DNA from: Flammeovirga sp. EKP202
GTDB lineage: Bacteria > Bacteroidota > Bacteroidia > Cytophagales > Flammeovirgaceae
Direction: 5' to 3'
Length of the DNA stretch: 48,765 nucleotides
NCBI RefSeq assembly: GCF_014534745.1
Contig: NZ_JACVVP010000057.1
Coordinates: forward strand, 1 to 48,765
The position numbers and the translations under genes are program-made. The notes under the pieces are model-generated. The model searched no databases. It was not told where the DNA came from and saw only the letters and a list, made by a program, of their open reading frames with translations. Shown here piece by piece: positions 1 to 8,553 of the stretch. Within the stretch, counting starts at the first letter, position 1. Every line of letters begins with the position of its first letter.

Positions 1-209
1 GAAGGAGCCGAAGCAGAATCTTTGTTTTTAGAATCAATAGATAAATATAAAAGGGTAATAGATATTAAGCCTGATCAAATTGATGCATTTTTGAATTGGG
101 GCGTATCATTGAGTGATATAGCCGAAATGAAGGAAGGAGCCGAAGCAGAATCTTTGTTTTTAGAATCAATAGATAAATATAAAAGGGTAATAGATATTAA
201 GCCTGATCA
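1..209 (+). repeat. 132-bp tandem repeat inside the TPR gene
   Basis: Bases 1-77 and 133-209 are identical and lie 132 bp (44 codons) apart, in frame. The intervening 55 bp has no second copy in the window, so the array probably continues upstream of position 1. The in-frame period keeps the TPR fold while allowing copy-number change. Confidence 0.85.
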
Positions 210-516
210 TATCGATGCATTAAATAATTGGGTAAATAATTTGATTCTTCTTTATAGAATTAATACAGGTAAAGAAGCGATAATAGTTTTAAATCAAGCT
301 CTAGAGAAGGGAAAACTTCTGCAAAAATTAGGAGGGGAAAGTTATAACCTATCATGTGTTTATGCATTAAAAGAAGATAAAGAAAATGCCTTGAAATATT
401 TAGAAATAAGTTTAACAAACAATGAACAAGAAATTGATTTTGTTTTAAATGATGAGGATTGGGAACACTACTTAGAAGACGAAGATTTTAAAGCCCTAAT
501 TAATAAATTTAGATAA
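1..516 (+). CDS. TPR-repeat protein, 5' end outside the window
   Basis: The frame is open from the first base, so this is the C-terminal part of a longer protein. The visible 171 residues hold two copies of a 44-residue helical repeat (E-G-A-E-A-E-S-L-F-L-E-S-I-D-K-Y...), with the D-x-x-x-A-x-x-N-W and A/L spacing of tetratricopeptide repeats, then a further TPR-like pair and an acidic tail. The first repeat is identical at DNA level between 1-77 and 133-209, which points to recent duplication or gene conversion. TPR proteins are protein-protein scaffolds; no partner can be named. The next gene starts 8 bp downstream on the same strand, so the two are probably co-transcribed. There is no catalytic motif in the visible part. 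Confidence 0.8.
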   Translation, partial: EGAEAESLFLESIDKYKRVIDIKPDQIDAFLNWGVSLSDIAEMKEGAEAESLFLESIDKYKRVIDIKPDHIDALNNWVNNLILLYRINTGKEAIIVLNQALEKGKLLQKLGGESYNLSCVYALKEDKENALKYLEISLTNNEQEIDFVLNDEDWEHYLEDEDFKALINKFR

Positions 517-524
517 GATAAACC

Positions 525-1439
525 ATGCTAGACCTCATAGGAGACATCCACGGACATGCCGACGAACTCGAAAGACTTTTACAAAAACTGGGTTACAAAA
601 AAGTATCTGGAGTGTATGGACATCCTGACCGGAAAGTACTTTTTGTGGGAGATTATATTGATAGAGGTCCTAAAATCAGAGAGACACTTCAGATTGTTAA
701 AGGTATGACAGAAATGGGGCATGCCATTGCGTTGATGGGGAATCACGAGTACAATGCCATCTGTTTTCATTTACAAAACAAAGAAGGTGGGCATCTCCGA
801 AAACACTGGATCAAGAATATTATACAGCACTATGAGACTTTAAAACAATTTCAAAACCGACAAAAAGAATACAATGAGTACATCGAATGGTTTTTGACGC
901 TGCCTTTATTTTATGAAGATAAAAATATCAGAGCGGTTCATGCTTGTTGGAATGAGAAAAATATTACGTTTTTGAAAGGCAAATTAAAGCAAAATCGTCT
1001 CACCAAATTATTGATTGAAGAAGCGAATACTACAAATGATACATTGAACAATGCCATTGAGCAAACATTGAAAGGAAAAGAATTGAGATTGCCAGATGGG
1101 ATTACTTTTGCTGATAAAGACGGTAATCTTCGTAAAGATATAAGGTATAAATGGTGGGAAGATCCCTTAAAAATGACTTTTGAAACGATCAGTGTTCATC
1201 ACCCCGTAGAGAACCTTCCATCTGTTTCAATAAAGGCTTCCACTTTGGATGACCTCAGTTATTATAAAGCAGTGGAACGCCCTGTATTTTTTGGACATTA
1301 TTGGCTTAAAAATCAACCTATGCTTTTCAAACCCAATGTGTGTTGTTTGGATTACAGTGTTGCAAAAGGTGGATTGTTAGTGGCGTACCGATTTGATGGT
1401 GAGAAAGAACTACAGCAGGATAATTTTGTAATGGCCTAG
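525..1439 (+). CDS. PPP-type metallophosphoesterase
   Basis: A 304-residue cytoplasmic protein with the calcineurin-like PPP signature: GDIHGH at residues 6-11, GDYIDRGP at 42-49 and GNHEYNA at 72-78, which carry the residues that bind the two metal ions. A further His occurs in VHACW (about 140) and in FFGHYW near residue 257. The family includes serine/threonine phosphatases and diadenosine tetraphosphatases (PrpE/ApaH-like); the sequence alone does not settle the substrate. No signal peptide is present. It follows the TPR gene by 8 bp, suggesting a two-gene unit. Seven bases after its stop lies the start of repeat element A, whose first hairpin may shape the 3' end of the mRNA. Confidence 0.88.
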   Translation: MLDLIGDIHGHADELERLLQKLGYKKVSGVYGHPDRKVLFVGDYIDRGPKIRETLQIVKGMTEMGHAIALMGNHEYNAICFHLQNKEGGHLRKHWIKNIIQHYETLKQFQNRQKEYNEYIEWFLTLPLFYEDKNIRAVHACWNEKNITFLKGKLKQNRLTKLLIEEANTTNDTLNNAIEQTLKGKELRLPDGITFADKDGNLRKDIRYKWWEDPLKMTFETISVHHPVENLPSVSIKASTLDDLSYYKAVERPVFFGHYWLKNQPMLFKPNVCCLDYSVAKGGLLVAYRFDGEKELQQDNFVMA

Positions 1440-1445
1440 TCTCTC

Positions 1446-1776
1446 TAGAAATCGAGAGATTTCTAGTGATTATAGGGTACGAATGTCGCTATCGCTTAAC
1501 ATTCACACCATTGAGCTTTCTACCATTTTAGTTTGGTAGTACTTCCCCCGGCCTTGAAGGGAAAAGCGTTAAGAATTTCATGGATCGAGCCGTTAAAAAT
1601 GATTTTCTTGTTTGAGCAAAGCGAGTTTAAAATCATTGAGGCGAGAGGAATGAAATTTAGCTTTTGACTTCAAAGTCTAGATTTTTTGCTTCGTTTTTCA
1701 TCAATGGAAAAATGAAGAAGAAGGAAGCTTGAAAGTAGAATATAAAAAGCTTGTAGAAAGATCGATTGAAAGTTTA
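1446..1776 (+). repeat. Structured repeat element, copy A
   Basis: This stretch fills the gap between the phosphoesterase and the HTCS stop codon. It aligns over nearly its full length with the reverse complement of 5930-6258. Conserved blocks include CGAATGYCGCTATCGCTTAA near 1480, the CCGGCCTTGAAGGGAAAAGC block at 1549-1568, and the GTTTGAGC/GCGAGTTTAAAATCATT region at 1610-1637. Hairpins seen: TAGAAATC-GAGA-GATTTCTA (1446-1465), CTACCA/TGGTAG (1520-1539), and AATGATTTT/AAAATCATT (1598-1637) with an inner CTTG/CAAAG stem. No convincing ORF or transposase remnant was found. It may be a MITE-like dispersed repeat or a structured RNA. Confidence 0.8.
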
Positions 1777-1783
1777 TGATAAT

Positions 1784-4700
1784 TTAGTTTACATTATTAT
1801 CAACTAGTGTAACCGACTTATTTTTTCTGCAATAATCAGTCTCTACCCCATATTGTTTTTTAAACTCTCTTTTGAAATACCTTACGTCATTAATGCCGAC
1901 CCTTTCAGCAATTTCTTTTAAACTTAAAGTTGTATCGATCAACAACTGAGCAGCCTTTTTTAATCTTACAGAACGAATAAAACCAACAATCGTATTATTC
2001 GTTGCGGCCTTAATTTTTCGGTATAATGTCGATTGACTCATACACATATGATCCGATAATTGCTCAACATTGAGTTCATCGTTGTCAATATTATCTTCAA
2101 TGTAGATGACTGCTTTTTGGATGAATTTTTCATCTTCGGAGAGTATCTTAGAAGTGGTTTCTACTTCTTGTTGGGGAGCACTTTGAGGTTGAAGCTGAGA
2201 AGCATAAAATGCGATCAACTGCGCTTTGTAAGCCAGTATATTATTGACTTTCTCTTTAATGATTTTACTGTTGAACGGTTTTCTCAAATAATCATTCGCA
2301 CCAATTTTTAAGCTGTTGAGTTCACTTTCTGTAGTGGCATTTGCAGTGAGCAGTAATAGTGGAATACTTTGGTGGTCTGGGTGATTTTTGACTTTCTGAC
2401 AAAACTCCATTCCATCCATGACAGGCATCATCACATCTGAAATAATCAAATCAACGGGCTGTTTCTCTAAAATTTGAAGCCCCTCTTTTCCGTTTTCCGC
2501 TTTGAAGATATGATAGTCTTTTTCAAAAATCGATTCGAGATAACGTAAAATATCGAGATTATCGTCCACCAAAAGTAAGCTTCTTTGGGTTTCCGAAGGC
2601 GTAGTGAATTCAGTGATTTGTTGTTCTTCCACTTTGGCATCTAAAACGGGGAGTTCTACTGTAAACGCGGTCCCTTTTCCATAAGAACTTTTGACGTGAA
2701 TATCGCCACCGTGTAAGTTGACAATACTTTTAGAAAGTGCCAGTCCAATCCCTGTTCCCGTTTGAGGACTTGGAGTTGTACCTTGATAATAGCGATTGAA
2801 AATGTTTTTTAGATCCTCTTCTTTGATTCCTACACCTTGGTCGATGACTTTAATTTCAATATGATCTTTCACTGCCAATTCCAGTGTGATGGTCTTTCCT
2901 TTTGGTGTAAATTTTATCGCATTGGAAAGAAGATTATTCAATACAATCTCGACCTTTTCCTGATCTAATTTGTAGAGTTGGTTTTCATTGACTTTGGATT
3001 TGAAATCAAGATGTAGCCCCGACAATTGTAATAAAGATTGAAATTCCCAACACTTGCTTTCTACAACTTTTCGAATAGAAATATAGTCATAAGAAAGCTC
3101 CAATTTATTGTTTTCCATTTTTCTGAAATCCAATAATTGATTTACAAGTACCAATAAATTGTCTGCATTTTTATTGATGATCTGTAGTTTACTTTTGTAT
3201 TTTGAAGGAAGGTCTTCTTCCTCCAAGAGGTCTTCTAATGGGGAATGAATAAGCGTGAGAGGGGTTCTGATTTCGTGTGAAATATTGGTGAAGAAACGCA
3301 CTTTGGCTTCTGTAATTTCATGTTCCTTTTCTTTTTCCAAATGGATCAAACGCACTTGGTTTTCTAGTTTTTCTTTACGAATAAAGAATTTGAAAACACC
3401 ATAAATGATCAAGAGTGCCACTAAGATATAAAAGAGAATAGCAGGAGTCGAAAACCAAGGAGCCGGCTTCATATCGATCACCAATTGATTGGTTTCACCG
3501 CAGTTACCATACAAGCATGCTTTGATTTCCAATACGTTTTTCCCAACGGGCAATTGAGTAAAATTGATACTTGAAGAATGTTGATTGTCGATCCATTGAT
3601 CCGATACTGTTTTTATTCTATAATAGTAATCCACATTTTTTTGATCCACATAGTTGGTGGTGTTTACACTCAAGCGAATCACCTTATCCTTATACCCCAA
3701 TTGTATTGCTTTGGTAAATGGTAAAGCCTGTTGCAAAAGCACTCTATTGTCTAATGTGTCATCTACCTGAATGTAGTGATTATTGATATAAAGTTGGGAG
3801 AAATAGACATTAGGGAGTGTCACATTGTCGGAGATAAAAGAAGGCGAAAAAAGTACCATTCCTTTTTGTCCACCAAAGTAAATCAGGTCTTTCTTATTGT
3901 AAACCGCACCAATATTAATGGATGAGATATCTACACCGTCTTCTTTAGTGTAGTTTTGAACGGTATGATTGTCGAGGTGAATGCAACTGATACCTTTTGA
4001 AAGCCCCACCCAAAGTCTGTTTTGTTGATCCATGGTGATGGCATTGATACAATCATTTTCTAAACCGCTGGTGTGATCATAAAAATGAACGGCTTGCAGA
4101 CTGTCTTTAGAAGTGTCTAATACCAATAAACCATTCGCACTTCCCACATAAAGTAACGGTAGGTCAGGGTGTTTGAATAACGATAAAATGATATTAGAAG
4201 GGAAGTTAAACTTTGCCTTTAGATCAATGAAAGTAGAGGTTTTATCACTTTTATTGAATTTATATAAACCATTAAAAGTACCCAACCAAAAATGTTCTTG
4301 ATCTACTTCTACAATATGCTCAATACGGTCTGCTTCAAAATAATATTTTCCTTTACTGACAGGATTAAAATATTCCATTTTAGATAAATCAAATGCTTCC
4401 AATGCATTGATACAAGCAATACCATTTTGCTGTAAACCAAACCATATCTTTTGATTTTTTTGATCATAAAAAATGGTTTTTATCTTTCTGAATTTAGAAG
4501 AACCATAAAACGAACTTTTCCCAAAAGGATCATGAATGGAAAAGATAAAGACGCCTTCAGAGGTGGTAACATAAACTTGATCACCGATGGTTTTAAAATC
4601 AGAAATAATAAGATTCCTTGATACAGGAAGGTGTTTATATTGTTTTTCAGCTTGCTTCTTATAGGCAATACCGCCGTTTTTTGTGCCAATCCATTGATTA

Positions 4701-5806
4701 TCGAATCGGTCTACAAAAATGCTGTTGATGTTATTGTCTGGAAAACCGACATTCTCTTTGAAGGAATTCGCAATTTTATAGATTCCTTTGTTCTCGGTCA
4801 GTTTCACTACACCACCATGCGTGGTCGTAATCCATATAATATCATTATTATCAATAAAAATATCCGTGACTCCCTGATAATTCTTATTTAGTTCGTGCGC
4901 CGGTCTCAAATCAATTTTATGAAAAATCGATTTCTCAGGATTACTTCGGTACAGACCATTTTTCCAGGTTCCTACCCAAAGCCTGCCTTGTTGATCTATA
5001 CTAAGTGAATTGATGAGTTTGAGTTTTTCATCATTTCTTCCAATGAATTTTTTAGTAGAATGCGTATCAATGGAATATTCGAATACACCTTTTGAACTAC
5101 CAAAATAGAGTGCATCTCTTTTATGGTCATAAATGATCTTTGTAATCCAAGGTACTGATTTGATAGGATGTCTTTGAATCTTTAAGGTCTTAAAATCAAA
5201 TTCGTGCAGGTTTCCCCCTGAACCAAACCATACATTACCATTATTAGTTTCTTGGATGGATTGTATGACTTTGTTGTTAGGATGATGAAAAATAACTTCT
5301 TGTTTTTCAATGTCCATTACAAAAAAACCGCTCATCCAGGTACCGATGCATAAGTAACCATTACTCGTTTCTTTTAATGAAGTAATTCTCAAGAAAGAAT
5401 TATTTCTACTGTAGTTTTTGAACACGTGGTGATAACTCACAAATTGATCTTTAGCAATGTTGTAACTGGAAAGACCGCCACTTTTGGTGCCAACCCATAG
5501 GGTATGATGTGCTCCTAATTCGAGAGTTTCAACATCTTCACTGTAAAAATGCTCATAACGGGGCGAAGGCTTCAAATGTTCAAAACCTTGTGCATCAAGC
5601 TTTACAATTCCTTCACTACTCGCAAACCAAAATTGCCCCAATTCATCTTTCACTACTCTTGTGACGGAGTTGTTTGATAATCCATTGGAGACGTTGAGGT
5701 ACTCATAAAGATAACCTTCACTAGCATTTGAGAATCCGAAATTTGGGAGGTGAAAAAATAAAATTAGTGAAAATAAGTAATGGTAGTATTTCATTTCATT
5801 GTTCAT
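1784..5806 (-). CDS. Hybrid two-component system sensor/regulator (HTCS)
   Basis: A 1340-residue one-protein signalling system typical of Bacteroidota glycan loci. Order: signal peptide (1-28), two-component regulator (Reg_prop) beta-propeller repeats filling the periplasmic part to about 750, a Y_Y_Y-type domain (about 755-815 by eye), a membrane helix at about 790-809 close behind it, a HisKA domain with phospho-acceptor H844 in NISHEIRTP, a HATPase domain (NNLLSNAIKF, GVGI, GTGIGLAL), a receiver domain with D1124 in IISDVMMPVMDG, and a C-terminal AraC-type helix-turn-helix. In this family a glycan fragment binds the propeller and the HTH activates the neighbouring susCD promoter. The gene sits one sulfatase away from the PUL operon, so it is the likely regulator. 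Inverted repeats flank it on both sides. Met5 is an alternative start. Confidence 0.96.
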   Translation of the reverse strand: MNNEMKYYHYLFSLILFFHLPNFGFSNASEGYLYEYLNVSNGLSNNSVTRVVKDELGQFWFASSEGIVKLDAQGFEHLKPSPRYEHFYSEDVETLELGAHHTLWVGTKSGGLSSYNIAKDQFVSYHHVFKNYSRNNSFLRITSLKETSNGYLCIGTWMSGFFVMDIEKQEVIFHHPNNKVIQSIQETNNGNVWFGSGGNLHEFDFKTLKIQRHPIKSVPWITKIIYDHKRDALYFGSSKGVFEYSIDTHSTKKFIGRNDEKLKLINSLSIDQQGRLWVGTWKNGLYRSNPEKSIFHKIDLRPAHELNKNYQGVTDIFIDNNDIIWITTTHGGVVKLTENKGIYKIANSFKENVGFPDNNINSIFVDRFDNQWIGTKNGGIAYKKQAEKQYKHLPVSRNLIISDFKTIGDQVYVTTSEGVFIFSIHDPFGKSSFYGSSKFRKIKTIFYDQKNQKIWFGLQQNGIACINALEAFDLSKMEYFNPVSKGKYYFEADRIEHIVEVDQEHFWLGTFNGLYKFNKSDKTSTFIDLKAKFNFPSNIILSLFKHPDLPLLYVGSANGLLVLDTSKDSLQAVHFYDHTSGLENDCINAITMDQQNRLWVGLSKGISCIHLDNHTVQNYTKEDGVDISSINIGAVYNKKDLIYFGGQKGMVLFSPSFISDNVTLPNVYFSQLYINNHYIQVDDTLDNRVLLQQALPFTKAIQLGYKDKVIRLSVNTTNYVDQKNVDYYYRIKTVSDQWIDNQHSSSINFTQLPVGKNVLEIKACLYGNCGETNQLVIDMKPAPWFSTPAILFYILVALLIIYGVFKFFIRKEKLENQVRLIHLEKEKEHEITEAKVRFFTNISHEIRTPLTLIHSPLEDLLEEEDLPSKYKSKLQIINKNADNLLVLVNQLLDFRKMENNKLELSYDYISIRKVVESKCWEFQSLLQLSGLHLDFKSKVNENQLYKLDQEKVEIVLNNLLSNAIKFTPKGKTITLELAVKDHIEIKVIDQGVGIKEEDLKNIFNRYYQGTTPSPQTGTGIGLALSKSIVNLHGGDIHVKSSYGKGTAFTVELPVLDAKVEEQQITEFTTPSETQRSLLLVDDNLDILRYLESIFEKDYHIFKAENGKEGLQILEKQPVDLIISDVMMPVMDGMEFCQKVKNHPDHQSIPLLLLTANATTESELNSLKIGANDYLRKPFNSKIIKEKVNNILAYKAQLIAFYASQLQPQSAPQQEVETTSKILSEDEKFIQKAVIYIEDNIDNDELNVEQLSDHMCMSQSTLYRKIKAATNNTIVGFIRSVRLKKAAQLLIDTTLSLKEIAERVGINDVRYFKREFKKQYGVETDYCRKNKSVTLVDNNVN

Positions 5807-5929
5807 TAAGTCGCTGTACCGTTAGAAGAGTACAATTGCTTACCACTCAAATAAACCTTATTTCAATGGGAAATAATAAGTAAAAAGTATTTATTAATGT
5901 TAATACATTGTAAACTTAGTCTTCGTGAA
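5807..5929 (-). promoter_or_regulatory. Leader/promoter region of the HTCS gene
   Basis: AT-rich, gene-free stretch between the HTCS start and the inner end of repeat copy B. Transcription of the HTCS must start here or within copy B. No clear TAnnTTTG box was recognised, so only the location is supported. Confidence 0.35.
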
Positions 5930-6258
5930 CTTCCAATCGATTTTTCTACAAGACTTATAGGATCTACTTTCAAACTTCCTTCTTCTTCATTTTTGTCTTA
6001 ACACAAAAACGAAGCAAAAAAGTCAAGGCTTAGAAGTCAAAAGCTAAATTCCATTTCTCTCGCCTAAATGATTTTAAACTCGCTGCGCTCAAACAGCAAA
6101 ATCATTTTTAACGGCTCACTCCATGAAATTCTTGACGCTTTTCCCTTCAAGGCCGGGGTTAGAACTACTAAACGATTAGAGTAGTAGTTCCACTGGCGCG
6201 AATGTTAAGCGATAGCGGCATTCGTGTCCTACAGATCATCAGAAATCTCCTGATTTCT
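5930..6258 (-). repeat. Structured repeat element, copy B (inverted relative to A)
   Basis: The reverse complement aligns with 1446-1776 along about 330 bp, roughly four bases in five by eye. Matching hairpins: AGAAATC/GATTTCT (6241-6258) with a different loop from copy A, GAACTACTA/TAGTAGTTC (6162-6190), and AAATGATTTT/AAAATCATTT (6066-6107) with an inner GCTG/CAGC stem. The block with AAGCGATAGCGG (about 6207-6218) lies towards the outer end in both copies, so the copies are symmetrical about the HTCS gene. Bases 6259-6313, up to the sulfatase stop, hold nothing recognisable. Confidence 0.8.
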
Positions 6259-6313
6259 AAAAGTCGAAACCGAAGTTTACAATGCATTGAATATCAGAAA
6301 AAAACGGAGTATA

Positions 6314-7912
6314 TTAATCCACTATACGTTGAGACCCCCACCAATCTGTATTGGGTTGAAAGTCTTCCGCTAACATTTCCATACGTTTTTTCTCTAGTGA
6401 TTGCATTTTCTTCGTTCTCACTTTTTCCAAATAGCGTTCTTCTTTTTCTTCCGACCAAGTATTATCTCTTTCAGGATATTTTGCTCCTAAGTCATTCAAA
6501 TAAGTAAATAAATCATCACTCAATTTCTTTACGATGTTAGGGTACTCATTGGAAAGGTCTTGTTTTTCATGAACGTCTTCATTCAGATTATAAAGTTCAT
6601 TGCGGTTATCTTCATAATAATGAATCAATTTCCATTTTCCAGCACGGATCACAGAAGACGGTTCTCCACCTTGATTACCGTAATGTGGGTAGTGCCATAC
6701 AATAGAACGATCATCGATGGTTTCACCCACAAAAAGAGGAGCAAGACTTACACCATCTTGGTGTTGATCAGGATGTAAAGGAAGTCCGGTAAGTTCCAAT
6801 AAAGTAGGGTAAAAGTCCGTGTGTGTAACAGGCACATTGGAATGAATGTTTGATTGCTTTAACCAAGGCACTTTAATAATGTACGGAGTTCTCAACCCAC
6901 CTTCAAACTGATAACCTTTACCTCCTCTAAGCGGATAATTGGAAGTAGAGAAAGCATCGCCTGCGGCTACTCCTCCGTTATCTCCTGTAAACACAACAAT
7001 GGTATTCTCACTTAATCCCAATTCTTCTAATCCTGATAACACTTTACCTACGGCATCATCCATAGATTCTACCAGACCAGCATAAACAGGGTTGTCTTGA
7101 TGTTGGCGGATTGGTAAAAACTTACCCATTTTATATCCCACACTGTCTACGCCTTGTGTTAATGCTTTGTCTCTATATTTTCTCCATTTTTCCTCAGTGG
7201 TTTGTATTGGGCCATGTACCGCATAAAAAGACAGACATGCAAAAAAGGGTTTCTCTTTATTTTCTCTCATAAAGTCGACTGTTTCTTGTGCAAGTCGACT
7301 ACTTAGATTTTCTCCTTTAGGACCATCTTCCAGTCTCGGGTTTTTATAAGGTGAAAAATAACCACCATGAGGACTTCCTGCATGGAAACCACCTTTATTG
7401 ATATCAAAACCATGATCCTCAGGAAGTGATCCTTCACCACCTACATGCCATTTTCCGGCAAAGAAGGTGGTATAACCGTGGGCTTTGAAAGCTTCAGGCA
7501 TTGTGATATAATTTGTATCTAATTGATGTTGATAATAGGCAGGAAGTAGTTGATTAAATCGTTTTGTTTTTCTCCAAGCTTCACCTTCCTTCGCCCCAAT
7601 CCAATCCGTGATGCCATGTCGTGCAGGGGATTTACCAGTCATAATACTCGCTCTTGATGGGCTACAAACCTGACAAGAGGCATACCCTTGATCAAATTGA
7701 ATCCCTTTGGCAGCAATCTGATCAATATGTGGAGTTTCGTAATAATCTGAATTGGTCGTAGATAAATCATGTGCCCCAAGATCATCAGCAATGATCAGTA
7801 ACACATTGGGTGCCTTGTCAGGAGACTGATAAGCTTTTTTCTGCTCTGTTTTACAAGCAATAAATGACGTCAAAAAAAATATCCCTAGGAGAGATTTAGA
7901 CAAATGTATCAT
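6314..7912 (-). CDS. S1-family sulfatase, lipoprotein
   Basis: A 532-residue type I sulfatase. The N-terminus is a lipoprotein signal ending F-I-A-C with Cys20. Metal-site residues D43-D44 are in IIADDLG. The formylglycine motif C-S-P-S-R starts at Cys83, followed by the ASIMTG hallmark. AGKWHVGG and FTGDNGG supply further active-site Lys/His and Asp/Asn. It hydrolyses sulfate esters of a carbohydrate after Cys83 is matured to formylglycine. Overall it resembles galactose/GalNAc sulfatases of the S1_16 type, but that is a low-confidence placement. It is transcribed away from susC and shares the 641-bp intergenic region, so it probably belongs to the PUL regulon. Lipidation suggests periplasmic or surface anchoring. 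Confidence 0.93.
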   Translation of the reverse strand: MIHLSKSLLGIFFLTSFIACKTEQKKAYQSPDKAPNVLLIIADDLGAHDLSTTNSDYYETPHIDQIAAKGIQFDQGYASCQVCSPSRASIMTGKSPARHGITDWIGAKEGEAWRKTKRFNQLLPAYYQHQLDTNYITMPEAFKAHGYTTFFAGKWHVGGEGSLPEDHGFDINKGGFHAGSPHGGYFSPYKNPRLEDGPKGENLSSRLAQETVDFMRENKEKPFFACLSFYAVHGPIQTTEEKWRKYRDKALTQGVDSVGYKMGKFLPIRQHQDNPVYAGLVESMDDAVGKVLSGLEELGLSENTIVVFTGDNGGVAAGDAFSTSNYPLRGGKGYQFEGGLRTPYIIKVPWLKQSNIHSNVPVTHTDFYPTLLELTGLPLHPDQHQDGVSLAPLFVGETIDDRSIVWHYPHYGNQGGEPSSVIRAGKWKLIHYYEDNRNELYNLNEDVHEKQDLSNEYPNIVKKLSDDLFTYLNDLGAKYPERDNTWSEEKEERYLEKVRTKKMQSLEKKRMEMLAEDFQPNTDWWGSQRIVD

Positions 7913-8157
7913 TGATTTGGAATTGATTAGTGATAAGTGAAATTACCATTTCAAGGACAAAGTACTAAGTCATAATTATTGCGAAGTAATTCTTCATGAC
8001 TTGAAGTAAATACAGGCAGGTTGTCTGTAAGGGAGGTTTCTGTTTTTGAAAATTATCAATGTAAGAAACCCTAAAAAATAATCAGAATTAATACGAATGT
8101 TTTTGTCTTGGTATTTTTACAAATATAAAGCTATAGTTATATTCGTGGGGTGAACAG

Positions 8158-8189
8158 ATTCGTCATTAATGGCGACTAAATTCGTTATT
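8158..8189 (+). promoter_or_regulatory. Candidate AraC-type operator: direct repeat ATTCGTnATT
   Basis: ATTCGTCATT (8158-8167) and ATTCGTTATT (8180-8189) are spaced 22 bp start to start, about two helical turns, with a third ATTCGT at 8141. Directly repeated half-sites with this spacing are typical for AraC-family dimers. Binding by the HTCS at 1784-5806 is an inference. Confidence 0.4.
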
Positions 8190-8244
8190 TTTTTAATTGA
8201 TTCTTGACAGTTAATAAATTATTTAACTCATTTTTTAATCGTAA

Positions 8245-8280
8245 ACACTTATTTATCAGTATTTTATTTCAAATAAGTGT
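8245..8280. repeat. Perfect 10-bp inverted repeat upstream of susC
   Basis: ACACTTATTT (8245-8254) and AAATAAGTGT (8271-8280) are exact reverse complements separated by 16 bp. There is no T-tract, so an operator or leader hairpin is more likely than a terminator. Confidence 0.55.
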
Positions 8281-8553
8281 AAAATAGTCACATATTGACG
8301 GATATGGACATCAAGAAAAAAAGAAGACCGCTCATATTTACATCATCGTTGTAAGACGAGAACAAGTAGTTTATCAATTCTTAATCTGATTTTTAAAACT
8401 CCTCTTTTAATTATTATTGATTTCAAATGATCAACTACGTTCTATGAAATGAATTATTCAGAAACATGAAAAGCACCGATCTTACTTTATTAAGAAGGTT
8501 CATTTTTTTGACTGCAGAGTGTTTCTGGTAGAAAAAATTAAAGCATTTTTTTT

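Larger units (their letters stand above)
7913..8553. promoter_or_regulatory. Divergent control region between sulfatase and susC
   Basis: A 641-bp gene-free region between two divergent PUL genes. It holds an inverted repeat AAGTCAT/ATGACTT around 7967-8003, three ATTCGT words at 8141, 8158 and 8180, two of which extend to a direct repeat ATTCGTnATT 22 bp apart, and a perfect 10-bp inverted repeat at 8245-8280. The remainder to 8553 is AT-rich leader without an ORF of note. This is where the HTCS would be expected to bind. Confidence 0.5.

Noticed and set aside
1446-6258. A composite transposon built from the inverted repeats
   Set aside because: No transposase or target duplication was found, and the enclosed gene is a normal PUL regulator; kept only as a repeat-pair observation.
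6202-6507. A 101-codon + strand ORF beginning in repeat copy B and running into the sulfatase gene
   Set aside because: It overlaps the conserved end of the sulfatase in antisense, its start lies in the repeat, and it has no recognisable domain.
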